A DNA stretch of 38,257 bases from JALYXS01 sp051003795 (GTDB lineage: Bacteria > Acidobacteriota > Terriglobia > Bryobacterales > Bryobacteraceae). Each line of letters begins with the position of its first letter. Positions within the stretch are counted from its first letter, which is position 1. The stretch covers positions 1 to 38,257 of the forward strand of contig JBPCKZ010000209.1 of NCBI GenBank assembly GCA_051003795.1, written 5' to 3'. This document shows positions 25,467 through 32,332 of this stretch, piece by piece. The position numbers were made by a program, and so were the translations under genes. The notes under the pieces are model-generated. The model ran no database searches and was not told where the DNA came from. It saw nothing but the letters and a program-made list of their open reading frames with translations.

Positions 25467-26336
25467 TCACACGCGAGCAGCGCGGATGGCCGAATCCGCA
25501 TTGTCTAATTGCAATTTGTAGAAGCTCCGCGCCGTATCTCCGAGCAGCTTGTCTCGAACCGGACCCGGCAGCGGTCCAACGGCTTGCGTGAACGCCGCCA
25601 ATACGCGCTTCCAACTCCCGGCCGGCAGGCAAACCGGCCAATCGCTGCCGAACATCAGCCGGTCCGGTCCAAACACCGCGAGGACATGCGCCACGTAGGG
25701 CTTCAAATCTTCGGCGGACCACGAGGCATGTTCCGCTTCCGTAATCATGCCGGAAATCTTGCAGAAGACGTGTGGAATCGCGGCGGCGGCTTCCATGTCC
25801 CGCTTCCAGCCGTCCGTCCGGCGCTCGTTAATGGGCGGCTTGGCTATGTGGTCGATCACCATGCGCAAATCCGGAACGGCTGCGGCAACTTGGGGCACTA
25901 GCGTAAGGTGCCGGGGGCGAAGCAACAAATCAAACGGGATATCGCGCCGCGCCAACTCCTTCAATCCCGCAAGTACGTCCGTCCGCAGCAGCCATCGGTC
26001 ATCCGCTTCGTCGTGCACGGGATGCCGGATGCCTTTAAAAGCCGGATGTCGCTGGAATTCGTCTAGAGCCTCGCCCATGCGCGAATCCGTGAGATCCGCC
26101 CATCCGACCACGCCCTTGATGAACGCGTGCCGCGACGCCAGTTCCAGAAACCAGCGCGTCTCGTCCAAATGCGCGTGGGCCTGCACCAGCACGGTGCCGT
26201 CGAAGCGGTGTTCGGCCAAAATCGGCTCCAGATCTTCCGGCAGGAAGTTGCGCCGCAAGCGCGACGGCTGTGGCGGCATCCACGCATAGGTGAAGCGGTC
26301 CAGATCCCAAAAATGCTGGTGCGCGTCGATTCGCAT
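25467..26336 (-). CDS. TIM-barrel amidohydrolase (COG3618 / lactonase-like)
   Basis: Metal-dependent hydrolase of the amidohydrolase-2 family, the group holding L-rhamnono- and L-fuconolactonases and related enzymes. ATG 26336 gives 289 residues starting MRIDAHQHFWDLD, where the HxH metal pair is at residues 5 and 7. Further family blocks are VLVQAHAHLDETRWFLELA, GIRHPVHDEADDRWL, MVIDHIAKPPI and LMFGSDWPVCLPAG (the catalytic Asp). A longer reading from 26408 exists, but a -10-like TATTAT at 26348-26343 sits just upstream of 26336. It is divergent to the ABC transporter genes. The substrate cannot be told. Confidence 0.88.
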   Translation of the reverse strand: MRIDAHQHFWDLDRFTYAWMPPQPSRLRRNFLPEDLEPILAEHRFDGTVLVQAHAHLDETRWFLELASRHAFIKGVVGWADLTDSRMGEALDEFQRHPAFKGIRHPVHDEADDRWLLRTDVLAGLKELARRDIPFDLLLRPRHLTLVPQVAAAVPDLRMVIDHIAKPPINERRTDGWKRDMEAAAAIPHVFCKISGMITEAEHASWSAEDLKPYVAHVLAVFGPDRLMFGSDWPVCLPAGSWKRVLAAFTQAVGPLPGPVRDKLLGDTARSFYKLQLDNADSAIRAARV

Positions 26337-26342
26337 GGGATC

Positions 26343-26348
26343 ATAATA
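26343..26348 (-). promoter_or_regulatory. Candidate -10 box TATTAT for the amidohydrolase
   Basis: TATTAT matches 5 of 6 consensus bases on the minus strand and ends 6 bases before ATG 26336, so the mRNA could be leaderless. No Shine-Dalgarno is visible. Confidence 0.35.
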
Positions 26349-26406
26349 GATGAACTTCCGATCGCCAATGCGCGTTAATCCCAATAGCCGCCCGTGAGTT
26401 AGGCAC

Positions 26407-27327
26407 ATGAATTACGCCATCGAGATGGAAGGCCTCGCCAAGATCTTCCACAACCGCTGGAGCAAGCGCGAAGTGCGCGCGGTGGATGGCATCTCGCTAC
26501 GCGTGGAACCCGGTACCGCGTTCGGCCTTCTTGGGCCGAACGGCGCCGGCAAGACCACGTGCGTGAAAATGCTGCTCTCCTGCACGCATCCGACGGCCGG
26601 CAGCGCGAAAGTCTTCGGCCTGGATTCGCGCGTGCCGGACGCGCGGCTGCCCATCGGTTACCTTCCCGAGAATCATCGCTTCCCGACTTACATGACCGGC
26701 AAGGGCATGCTCGATTTCTATGGAGCGCTTTCCGGCATGGACGCGGCCTCGCGCAAGAAACGCATCCCCGGGCTGCTCGACCGCGTCGGCCTGAACGACT
26801 GGGGGGATGTGCGGCTGGGCAAGTATTCAAAAGGCATGCTGCAACGGGTGGGACTGGCGCAGGCGCTCATGCATGAGCCGAAGCTGTTGATTCTCGATGA
26901 GCCCAGCGACGGCGTCGACCCGATCGGCCGGCTTCAGATCCGCAACATTCTTCAGGAACTCGAAGAGAAAGGCGTCACCATTTTTCTGAACTCGCATCTG
27001 TTGGCCGAGGTAGAACTGTTCTGCCGCGATGTCGCGATCATTCACAAGGGGAAAGTGGCGCTCGAAGGCAACGTAAAAGAATTGACGACGGGGAGCGGTT
27101 ACCGGCTTCAAGCGGAAAACGTGCCCGAGCGTTTGCAAACCGAGCTGCGGGCCAAGGCCAAGAGCGTTGCCCAACAAAATGGGAGCCTGGAATTTCTATT
27201 CGGCAGCCGCGAGCAAGCCAACCAGGCTGTCGATTTGTTGCGCGCCGAGCGGTGCGAGATCGAGACGATGGGCCGCACCAATAGCACGCTCGAGGAAGTA
27301 TTCGTGAGAACCGTGAATGCCCAATAG
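26407..27327 (+). CDS. ABC transporter ATP-binding protein
   Basis: ATPase of an ABC-2 type exporter, 306 residues. Walker A GPNGAGKT is at 43-50, the Q-loop region at about 84-90, the signature YSKGMLQRVG at about 139-148, Walker B LLILDEPSDGVDP at about 160-172, and the switch His in LNSHLL at about 197-202. The C-terminal 100 residues form the usual extra domain of this subfamily, ending in TNSTLEEVFVRTV. It overlaps the permease gene by 11 bases, so it is coupled. Cargo unknown; it lies divergent to an amidohydrolase. Confidence 0.93.
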   Translation: MNYAIEMEGLAKIFHNRWSKREVRAVDGISLRVEPGTAFGLLGPNGAGKTTCVKMLLSCTHPTAGSAKVFGLDSRVPDARLPIGYLPENHRFPTYMTGKGMLDFYGALSGMDAASRKKRIPGLLDRVGLNDWGDVRLGKYSKGMLQRVGLAQALMHEPKLLILDEPSDGVDPIGRLQIRNILQELEEKGVTIFLNSHLLAEVELFCRDVAIIHKGKVALEGNVKELTTGSGYRLQAENVPERLQTELRAKAKSVAQQNGSLEFLFGSREQANQAVDLLRAERCEIETMGRTNSTLEEVFVRTVNAQ

Positions 27328-28150
27328 AACTTCAATCGCAACGGCCGCGCTGGTGCGCGACACTTTCCGCGAAGCCCTGGCGCGCAAAATATTTTGGGGC
27401 TTCTTCGGATCTTCGACGGTCATCATCCTGTTTTTTCTGTTCATCATGAAGATCGATGTGGTCGAGGGCGCGCTCGCCACTTATTCGTTGTTTGGCAGAG
27501 AGCATCATGCAAGCGTGAACGAGCTGATGCGGCAGGTGCACGGCGGTCTCGCGGCGTTCCTGTACACCGCCGGCATGCTGCTCGCCGTGCTCGCGTCCGC
27601 GGGGTTGATCCCCTCGATCTTCGAGCCGGGCCGCATCGAGCTTCTGCTTTCGAAACCGGTCGGCCGACATCACATTCTGCTTGGGCGCTATCTCGGGAAT
27701 TTGCTCGTCATCGCGTTCAACATCTTCTACTTGATTCTGGCCGTCTGGATCATTCTAGGCATCAAGACTGGCATCTGGATGTCCGCATTCCTGATTTCCG
27801 GGGTGCTGACGGTGTTCATCTTCTCCGTGCTGCTGACCGTCGTTGTGCTCATCGGAGTGGTTTGGGAGAGTGCCGCCGTGGCGACGATCGTGACGTTCGC
27901 GTTGATGATCTTGAGTGTCATTCTGGCGCAGAAGAGCACGCTGGAGCGCTTGTTAAGCTCCGAGTGGCAGCGTAATGTAGTGCGTTTCTTCTACTACGCT
28001 CTTCCCAAAATTGTGGATGTCGGCGGCATTGGGCGCAAACTGATACTCGGCACGCCTGTCGAAAGCTGGATGCCCGTCTGGAGCACTGCGCTGTTTGGCT
28101 TGGTGCTTTTGAGCGCGAGCCTCCTGATCTTTTCGAAGCGGGATTATTAA
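27317..28150 (+). CDS. ABC-2 type transporter permease
   Basis: A 277-residue membrane protein with about six helices: WGFFGSSTVIILFFLFIMKI, FLYTAGMLLAVLASAGLIPS, LLVIAFNIFYLILAVWIILG, WMSAFLISGVLTVFIFSVLL, AAVATIVTFALMILSVILAQ and a last one, WSTALFGLVLLSASLLIFSK. The loop FEPGRIELLLSKPVGRHHIL is typical of the ABC-2 / NosY-like permease group. It partners the preceding ATPase, with an 11-base overlap. Its stop overlaps the next start (TAATG). Confidence 0.9.
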   Translation: MPNRTSIATAALVRDTFREALARKIFWGFFGSSTVIILFFLFIMKIDVVEGALATYSLFGREHHASVNELMRQVHGGLAAFLYTAGMLLAVLASAGLIPSIFEPGRIELLLSKPVGRHHILLGRYLGNLLVIAFNIFYLILAVWIILGIKTGIWMSAFLISGVLTVFIFSVLLTVVVLIGVVWESAAVATIVTFALMILSVILAQKSTLERLLSSEWQRNVVRFFYYALPKIVDVGGIGRKLILGTPVESWMPVWSTALFGLVLLSASLLIFSKRDY

Positions 28151-29070
28151 TGAGCCATCGAAACGTTGCGGTGGTCCTCGCGCTGGCTTCGCTCGCCGTC
28201 ACTTGCCGCTCGGATTCGGGACGCATCGACCCGGTGCTCGCGCAGCTTGTGCCCGCCGACGCCGTGTCGCTTTTTGGCGCGCGCATGGACCAGATCAAGA
28301 GCACTCCGCTTTATCGGAAGTTGATCGCGCAGAAGAAACTTCCGCAGCTCGATCGGTTCGCCTCCGAGACCGGCTTCGATCCGCGACGCGACGTGCGCGA
28401 TTTGCTGGTCGCATCGAATGGCAAGGATACCGTTGCACTCGCGCGCGGAACATTTCACTTGGGCAATGTGCAGGGCGTCCACAAATCGGATTACAAAGGC
28501 TACGCGGTTTATAGCCACGACGACAACGGCTATGCGCTGCTCGATGCCGGCACGGCCGTCGCCGGGACGCTCCCCGGTTTGCACGCCGCGCTCGATCAAT
28601 ACAAGTCGGGTAATCGCACCGCGCGGGATAATAATTCCTCCGCGCTGCTTGCCCGCGCGCAATCGATCCCCGGCCAGTACCAAGTATGGGCCGTTTCCGT
28701 GGGCGGCGCCGATTTCATCGCCCGCAACATGCCCCAAAGCGGGAATGGCGCCAACTTCTCGAAGATTTTCCGCTCGCTCGAAAACACGATGTTCGAAGCC
28801 GACCTGAGGAATGGCTTGGACGCCATGGCCCAAGGCAACTGCCGGACCGAGAAGGACGCCAAGGACCTCGGCGACGCCGCCCGCGGGTTGGTAGGCTTCG
28901 GCCGTCTCAGCGTGCCTGAAAATCAGCCGGAATTGCTCAAGCTATGGGATGGAATCCACGTCGATCAGCAGCAGAAGAACATCGCGATTACCGCGAAAAT
29001 CGCGCAGGATCTTTTGGACAAACTGGTGCAGATGTTCAACGCTGGAGAGTCGAGACCCCGCCCTCGCTGA
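28150..29070 (+). CDS. Putative secreted/periplasmic protein in the ABC operon
   Basis: A 306-residue product of unknown function, translationally coupled to the permease. Its N terminus (HRNVAVVLALASLAVTCRSD) is a signal peptide; the Cys at 19 has a poor lipobox (Thr at -1), so a lipoprotein is not certain. The body has alternating strand/helix sequence (LVPADAVSLFGARMDQIKST, DVRDLLVASNGKDTVALARG, DNGYALLDAGTAVAGTLPGL), a layout similar to DUF3352-like proteins. The 3' end overlaps the convergent ferredoxin gene by 35 bases. Confidence 0.75.
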   Translation: MSHRNVAVVLALASLAVTCRSDSGRIDPVLAQLVPADAVSLFGARMDQIKSTPLYRKLIAQKKLPQLDRFASETGFDPRRDVRDLLVASNGKDTVALARGTFHLGNVQGVHKSDYKGYAVYSHDDNGYALLDAGTAVAGTLPGLHAALDQYKSGNRTARDNNSSALLARAQSIPGQYQVWAVSVGGADFIARNMPQSGNGANFSKIFRSLENTMFEADLRNGLDAMAQGNCRTEKDAKDLGDAARGLVGFGRLSVPENQPELLKLWDGIHVDQQQKNIAITAKIAQDLLDKLVQMFNAGESRPRPR

Positions 29071-29401
29071 TGTAATTCCGATTCCAGGCCGGAATCTCCA
29101 CGACCACATCGCCTTTCACCACGCACTGGCACCCCAGGCGTGAAGTGAGCTGAAGGTCGGCCGCCGTTTCCACGCGGTCCTGCTCGTCTTCATCCATTTC
29201 GGAAAGATTTTCCATGCCTTGCTTAACCACCACGTGGCAGGTAGTGCAGGCGTTGTTGCCTCCGCAAGCGTGATCCAAATGAAAACGATTATTCAGGGCG
29301 ACATCGAGTATCGATTCCGGCTTGCCGTGGTCGCGATAGGGAAGCTTACCGGATTCAAATTCAAACGTCGTTCCCGCAGGCAGGAAGGTCACTCTAGGCA
29401 C
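29036..29401 (-). CDS. Isc-type [2Fe-2S] ferredoxin
   Basis: A 121-residue ferredoxin of the adrenodoxin/Isc class. Cluster ligands are in HLDHACGGNNACTTCHVVV (Cys-x5-Cys-x2-Cys) and the later SRLGCQCVV. GTG 29401 gives the family start (VPRVTFLPAGTTFEFESG). The in-frame ATG at 29479 would add 26 residues containing the promoter-like region and is unlikely. Such ferredoxins usually supply electrons for iron-sulfur assembly; isc genes are not in the window. The 3' end overlaps the convergent 28150-29070 gene by 35 bases. Confidence 0.88.
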   Translation of the reverse strand: MPRVTFLPAGTTFEFESGKLPYRDHGKPESILDVALNNRFHLDHACGGNNACTTCHVVVKQGMENLSEMDEDEQDRVETAADLQLTSRLGCQCVVKGDVVVEIPAWNRNYISEGGVSTLQR

Positions 29402-29407
29402 GTCCCG

Positions 29408-29413
29408 ATTATA
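29408..29413 (-). promoter_or_regulatory. Perfect -10 box TATAAT before the ferredoxin gene
   Basis: TATAAT on the minus strand ends 6 bases before GTG 29401, so the start codon would be at or near the transcription start. No clear -35. Confidence 0.5.
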
Positions 29414-29461
29414 GCGGTTAGGGGTTCCAGGACCATCTCCACTATCATGATCGAGATTGCG

Positions 29462-29470
29462 TGGTATACT
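29462..29470 (+). promoter_or_regulatory. Extended -10 box TGGTATACT before the DUF2061 gene
   Basis: TG-N-TATACT is an extended -10 pattern ending 8 bases before ATG 29479. The mRNA would start one to two bases before the ATG. No Shine-Dalgarno is present. Confidence 0.45.
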
Positions 29471-29478
29471 TTCCAGCA

Positions 29479-29700
29479 ATGGAGACCCAATCCCGCAGCC
29501 TCGCCAAAGCGATCAGCTACCGGGTCTTGGGATCGACGTCCACCGCGCTGATTGTGTACCTCTTCAGCGGAAATCTAACCTGGTCGATCGGAGCTGGCGC
29601 CCTCGATAGCATCGTGAAAGTAGCGCTTTATTTCCTTCATGAACGCCTGTGGGAGCGTATCGACTTCGGGCGCCCCAAGCCGCCGGAGTACGAGATCTGA
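29479..29700 (+). CDS. DUF2061 small membrane protein
   Basis: A 73-residue product with the family layout: RSLAKAISYRVLGSTSTALI, then a second hydrophobic segment (GAGALDSIVKVALYFLHERL) and WERIDFG. ATG 29479 matches the usual family start; an earlier in-frame GTG at 29461 lies in the promoter region. DUF2061 proteins occur alone or fused to sulfate-activation enzymes, but their role is not settled. It is divergent to the ferredoxin, with 77 bases between the two starts. Confidence 0.85.
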   Translation: METQSRSLAKAISYRVLGSTSTALIVYLFSGNLTWSIGAGALDSIVKVALYFLHERLWERIDFGRPKPPEYEI

Positions 29701-29712
29701 TTACGTTGAGGG

Positions 29713-29721
29713 TGATACACT
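29713..29721 (+). promoter_or_regulatory. Extended -10-like TGATACACT before the DUF507 gene
   Basis: TG-A-TACACT ends 8 bases before TTG 29730 (11 before TTG 29733). It fits a very short or absent leader. Confidence 0.35.
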
Positions 29722-29729
29722 GACGTAGA

Positions 29730-30317
29730 TTGTTGCTGCCCAGAGATTTCATATCCTACTTATCCCGCCAAATAGTTCGCAGACTGACACCCACTATCGT
29801 TGAAACGCAATATCCCGAGAGAGTCACCGAACTGGTCGATGAGTTGATCACCGAAGAGTTGACGATCGAAGACCGGCTAAACGACGAGGTACGGGAGATT
29901 CTGGAGCAGTACAACGACTATATGCGCCGCGAGGGCGTGAGTTATCAGGAAATGTTCCGGCGAACCAAGAACACCCTGATTTCACAGCGCAAGGTGATTC
30001 GGGCGGCGGGGCGCGACACGGGCGATCACATGAAGCTCTCGCGCGACAAGATTACCGACATGTCGCACAAGATCGTGACGACGCTGCGGAAATCGAGGGA
30101 TTTGCGCGTGAAGCGGGACCCCAACGAGGTGCGGCTCGAGATCGTGAAAGCGATGACGGATATTCTCGCGACCGAAGAGAAGGCCGACCGTGCGGCGCGC
30201 GATAAAGTGCGTTCGCAAAAGCGCGACATTTCCGAAGGCAGCGAAGAGTACGACCTGCTGCAAAAACGCTATTACGCCGAAGAGCTGAGGAAACTCGGTA
30301 TCGACACGGCTCGATGA
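29730..30317 (+). CDS. DUF507 protein, two-repeat form
   Basis: A 195-residue product with two similar halves of about 95 residues, each a helical DUF507-like unit. SRQIVRRLTPTIVETQYPER with VTELVDELITEELTIEDRLN in the first half pairs with LSRDKITDMSHKIVTTLRKS and VRLEIVKAMTDILATEEKAD in the second. The product is highly charged, with no signal or membrane segment. The start is TTG 29730 or TTG 29733, no ATG being available near. The last four bases overlap the ribokinase start. DUF507 function is unknown. Confidence 0.85.
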   Translation: MLLPRDFISYLSRQIVRRLTPTIVETQYPERVTELVDELITEELTIEDRLNDEVREILEQYNDYMRREGVSYQEMFRRTKNTLISQRKVIRAAGRDTGDHMKLSRDKITDMSHKIVTTLRKSRDLRVKRDPNEVRLEIVKAMTDILATEEKADRAARDKVRSQKRDISEGSEEYDLLQKRYYAEELRKLGIDTAR

Positions 30318-31249
30318 AGCCCGCCATCGTCGTGGTGGGCAGCCTCAACATGGATTTCGTGGTGAGGGTGGAGCGTCTGCCCGCGCCTGGCGAGACGGTG
30401 CTGGGACGCCAGTTTCAGACGATCCCCGGCGGCAAGGGCGCGAATCAGGCGTGCGCCGCGGGACGCCTCGGCGGCGATTCCATCGCGGTGAAAATGATTG
30501 GCCGCGTGGGATACGACCAGTTTGGGGATCACCTGAAGGCGAGTCTTTCAGCGGCCGGCGTGGACGTCGGCGGCGTGCATGCCACGCGGTCGCAGCCGAC
30601 GGGCGTGGCGCTGATCGCGGTGGATGCGGCGGGGCAGAATTCGATTGTGGTGGCCTCCGGCGCAAATCACGAATTGGCGGCGGCGGACGTGGAGTCGACG
30701 CGAAAGGTGTTCCGCGGCGCGCGCATCGCGCTGTTTCAACTGGAAACCCCGCTCGATACCGTCGCCGCAGCCCTGAAACTCGCGCGGGACGAAGGGCTAA
30801 CGACCATTCTCGATCCAGCTCCCGCGCAACCGCTGCCGCCGGAGTTGCTGCGGCACGTCGATATTCTCACGCCGAATGAAATCGAAGCGTTAGGGCTGCT
30901 TGGACTGCCGCCGCGGCGGATTGGTCTCGATGAAGCGGCGCGGATTGCCAAGGCGCTGCTCGATCTCGGGCCGCGAATGGCGATCTTGAAGCTGGGCGCG
31001 GAGGGTTGTTACTCCGCCACGCCGGACGCATGTGAGCATCATGCGGGGTTCGCGGTGGATGTTTTGGATACAACGGCGGCTGGCGATACATTCAACGCCG
31101 GGTTGGCGATCGCGCTCGCCGAAGGCAAAGGCTTCGGCGAAGCTTTGCGATTCGCGAACGCCGCCGCGGCTATTTCAGTGACACTCGCGGGGGCGCAGGC
31201 TTCGGCGCCGTCGCGGGCGGAAGTGGATGCCTTCCTGGCGCGTTCGTAG
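30314..31249 (+). CDS. rbsK: Ribokinase / PfkB-family sugar kinase
   Basis: Phosphorylates ribose or a related sugar with ATP. The 311-residue product has the family start IVVVGSLNMDFVVRVERLPA, the first signature PGGKGANQACAAGRLG (about 38-53), and the second DTTAAGDTFNAGLAIALAEG with catalytic Asp in AAGD, as in RbsK. ILDPAPAQPLP and ILTPNEIEAL are the usual ribokinase blocks. ATG overlaps the DUF507 stop. Ribokinase is preferred over other PfkB members because of the AAGD and NMD motifs; no ribose transporter lies nearby. Confidence 0.87.
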   Translation: MKPAIVVVGSLNMDFVVRVERLPAPGETVLGRQFQTIPGGKGANQACAAGRLGGDSIAVKMIGRVGYDQFGDHLKASLSAAGVDVGGVHATRSQPTGVALIAVDAAGQNSIVVASGANHELAAADVESTRKVFRGARIALFQLETPLDTVAAALKLARDEGLTTILDPAPAQPLPPELLRHVDILTPNEIEALGLLGLPPRRIGLDEAARIAKALLDLGPRMAILKLGAEGCYSATPDACEHHAGFAVDVLDTTAAGDTFNAGLAIALAEGKGFGEALRFANAAAAISVTLAGAQASAPSRAEVDAFLARS

Positions 31250-31251
31250 TG

Positions 31252-31277
31252 TTTAGATCCGGAATTTAGATTCGGAA
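31252..31277. repeat. Tandem 13-bp direct repeat upstream of the NYN promoter
   Basis: TTTAGATCCGGAA (31252-31264) is followed directly by TTTAGATTCGGAA (31265-31277), 12 of 13 identical. It ends 2 bases before the -35 box, a good place for a regulator. Confidence 0.6.
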
Positions 31278-31279
31278 TG

Positions 31280-31309
31280 TTGACGAGTAAACAAGAATGG
31301 CGGTATTGT
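31280..31309 (+). promoter_or_regulatory. Candidate sigma70 promoter of the NYN gene
   Basis: TTGACG (31280-31285, 5 of 6) and TATTGT (31304-31309, 4 of 6) are 18 bases apart. Transcription would begin near 31316, just before the UUCG hairpin. Confidence 0.5.
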
Positions 31310-31317
31310 AATTAACA

Positions 31318-31397
31318 GATGACCTTCGGGTCATCCCTATCCGATACGCCCGTAGGCGGGTCCTATATAGGCCCAAGGGGTTCCGCTCCTTGGGCCT
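31318..31397 (+). promoter_or_regulatory. Structured leader: UUCG hairpin and 10-bp GC-rich hairpin
   Basis: Hairpin one is GATGACC-UUCG-GGTCATC (31318-31335), a 7-bp stem with a stable UUCG loop. A weak 4-5 bp hairpin lies around 31348-31361. Hairpin three has stem AGGCCCAAGG / CCTTGGGCCT (31369-31378 with 31388-31397) and a 9-base loop, followed by UUCAUUUU. It could be a terminator-like attenuator or a protein-binding leader. No known riboswitch recognised. It ends 10 bases before the ATG and no Shine-Dalgarno is seen. Confidence 0.6.
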
Positions 31398-31407
31398 TCA
31401 TTTTGCC

Positions 31408-32077
31408 ATGAAGCAGAAGACTGCAGTTCTGATCGATGGCGGCCATCTCCGGGTCTATGCGCGCAAGGCGAAGAAATCCTTCGTGCCCGACTATATCGAG
31501 AAAATCGCTCACGCCCGCGCACTGGCGGACGAATTAATTCCTCGGGTCCTGTATTACGATTGCCCGCCATATCAGGGCGAAGTTTGTAATGCCCGTGTCC
31601 GGCGTGAAGAAGCAGTTTAGTGGGTCAGACAAATGGTTGCACGATCTTGCCCACAAAGATCTGTTGGCCGTCAGGACTGGCATTCTGAAATTTCGAGGAT
31701 TTGTTCTCAGGCAATCGAGAATCCCATTTACCCCCACAGTACCGTTGATGGATGCAGACTTTGAAGCCAAATTTGAACAGAAAGGCGTTGATATGCGCAT
31801 CGGCCTTGATATGGCGACCATTTCGTCGAACGGGTCTGTAGAACTAATCGCACTGGTCACCAACGATACCGACTGCATACCGGCGATGAAGCACGCACGA
31901 CGGGCAGGGCTTCAAGTCGCCCTTATTGCCGTGCCGGGATACCAGCCCGCACCGGAGCTTCTGGCGCATTCCGACTTTCAGCGGCGACCGTCGATATCCC
32001 TATCCAACCATCGGCCTTCCCGGCCGCCCCTGCAAAACAGGCGTGGACACCGGCTCGGCTTGGCGCCTATTCCGTAA
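31408..32077 (+). pseudogene. NYN/LabA-like (DUF88) protein gene, frameshifted
   Basis: A PIN-like NYN nuclease family member. The N-terminal half starts at ATG 31408 (MKQKTAVLIDGGHLRVYARK..) and reads to VLYYDCPPYQGEV, then goes out of frame and stops at 31620. The family continues in the +1 frame from about 31583: MPVSGVKKQFSGSDKWLHDL, then FEQKGVDMRIGLDMATISS, ALVTNDTDCIPAMKHARRAG and APELLAHSDF, stopping at 32077. Acidic residues of the PIN fold are visible (Asp in LIDGG, MRIGLD, TNDTD). Together the two frames give an ordinary-length NYN protein. An ATG at 31589 could start the second part separately. It may be a recent pseudogene, a sequencing error or programmed frameshift; no slippery sequence is evident. 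Confidence 0.8.
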
Positions 32078-32221
32078 GATCCGTAATTCCGACAGCGAGT
32101 GCCGCACGTCCACTCGCGCATGGCGCACGACCGTCGTTTCCATGAGGATGCAGCCCCACAGCATGGTTACCAGGGAGGCAATCCACGTCAGTCCTTGGCC
32201 GGTGATCTTCGCGATTGCCAT
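32000..32221 (-). CDS. Possible small membrane protein antisense to the NYN 3' end
   Basis: A 73-residue frame from ATG 32221 with one hydrophobic helix (LTWIASLVTMLWGCILMETT) followed by a charged helix (VRHARVDVRHSLSELRILRN), a layout like small membrane-anchored coiled-coil proteins. It fills the 255-base gap between the NYN gene and the CDF gene and overlaps the NYN 3' end by 78 bases. No good Shine-Dalgarno. It could be noise. Confidence 0.3.
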   Translation of the reverse strand: MAIAKITGQGLTWIASLVTMLWGCILMETTVVRHARVDVRHSLSELRILRNRRQAEPVSTPVLQGRPGRPMVG

Positions 32222-32332
32222 GGCGCAGTCGGTTGCAATCCCCTTACCAAGAGGTACGTGCTTTGTTCTGAATCGGATTCCCGGCGTCGGGTGTGTTTTC
32301 GAACTCACAGATTGGCCGCTTGGATACACTGG

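Noticed and set aside
31333..32005. Direct repeat ATCCCTATCC at 31333-31342 and 31996-32005 as possible ends of a mobile element around the NYN gene
   Set aside because: A 10-base match over about 700 bases can occur by chance, and there are no inverted ends or transposase; a relative without the gene would be needed.
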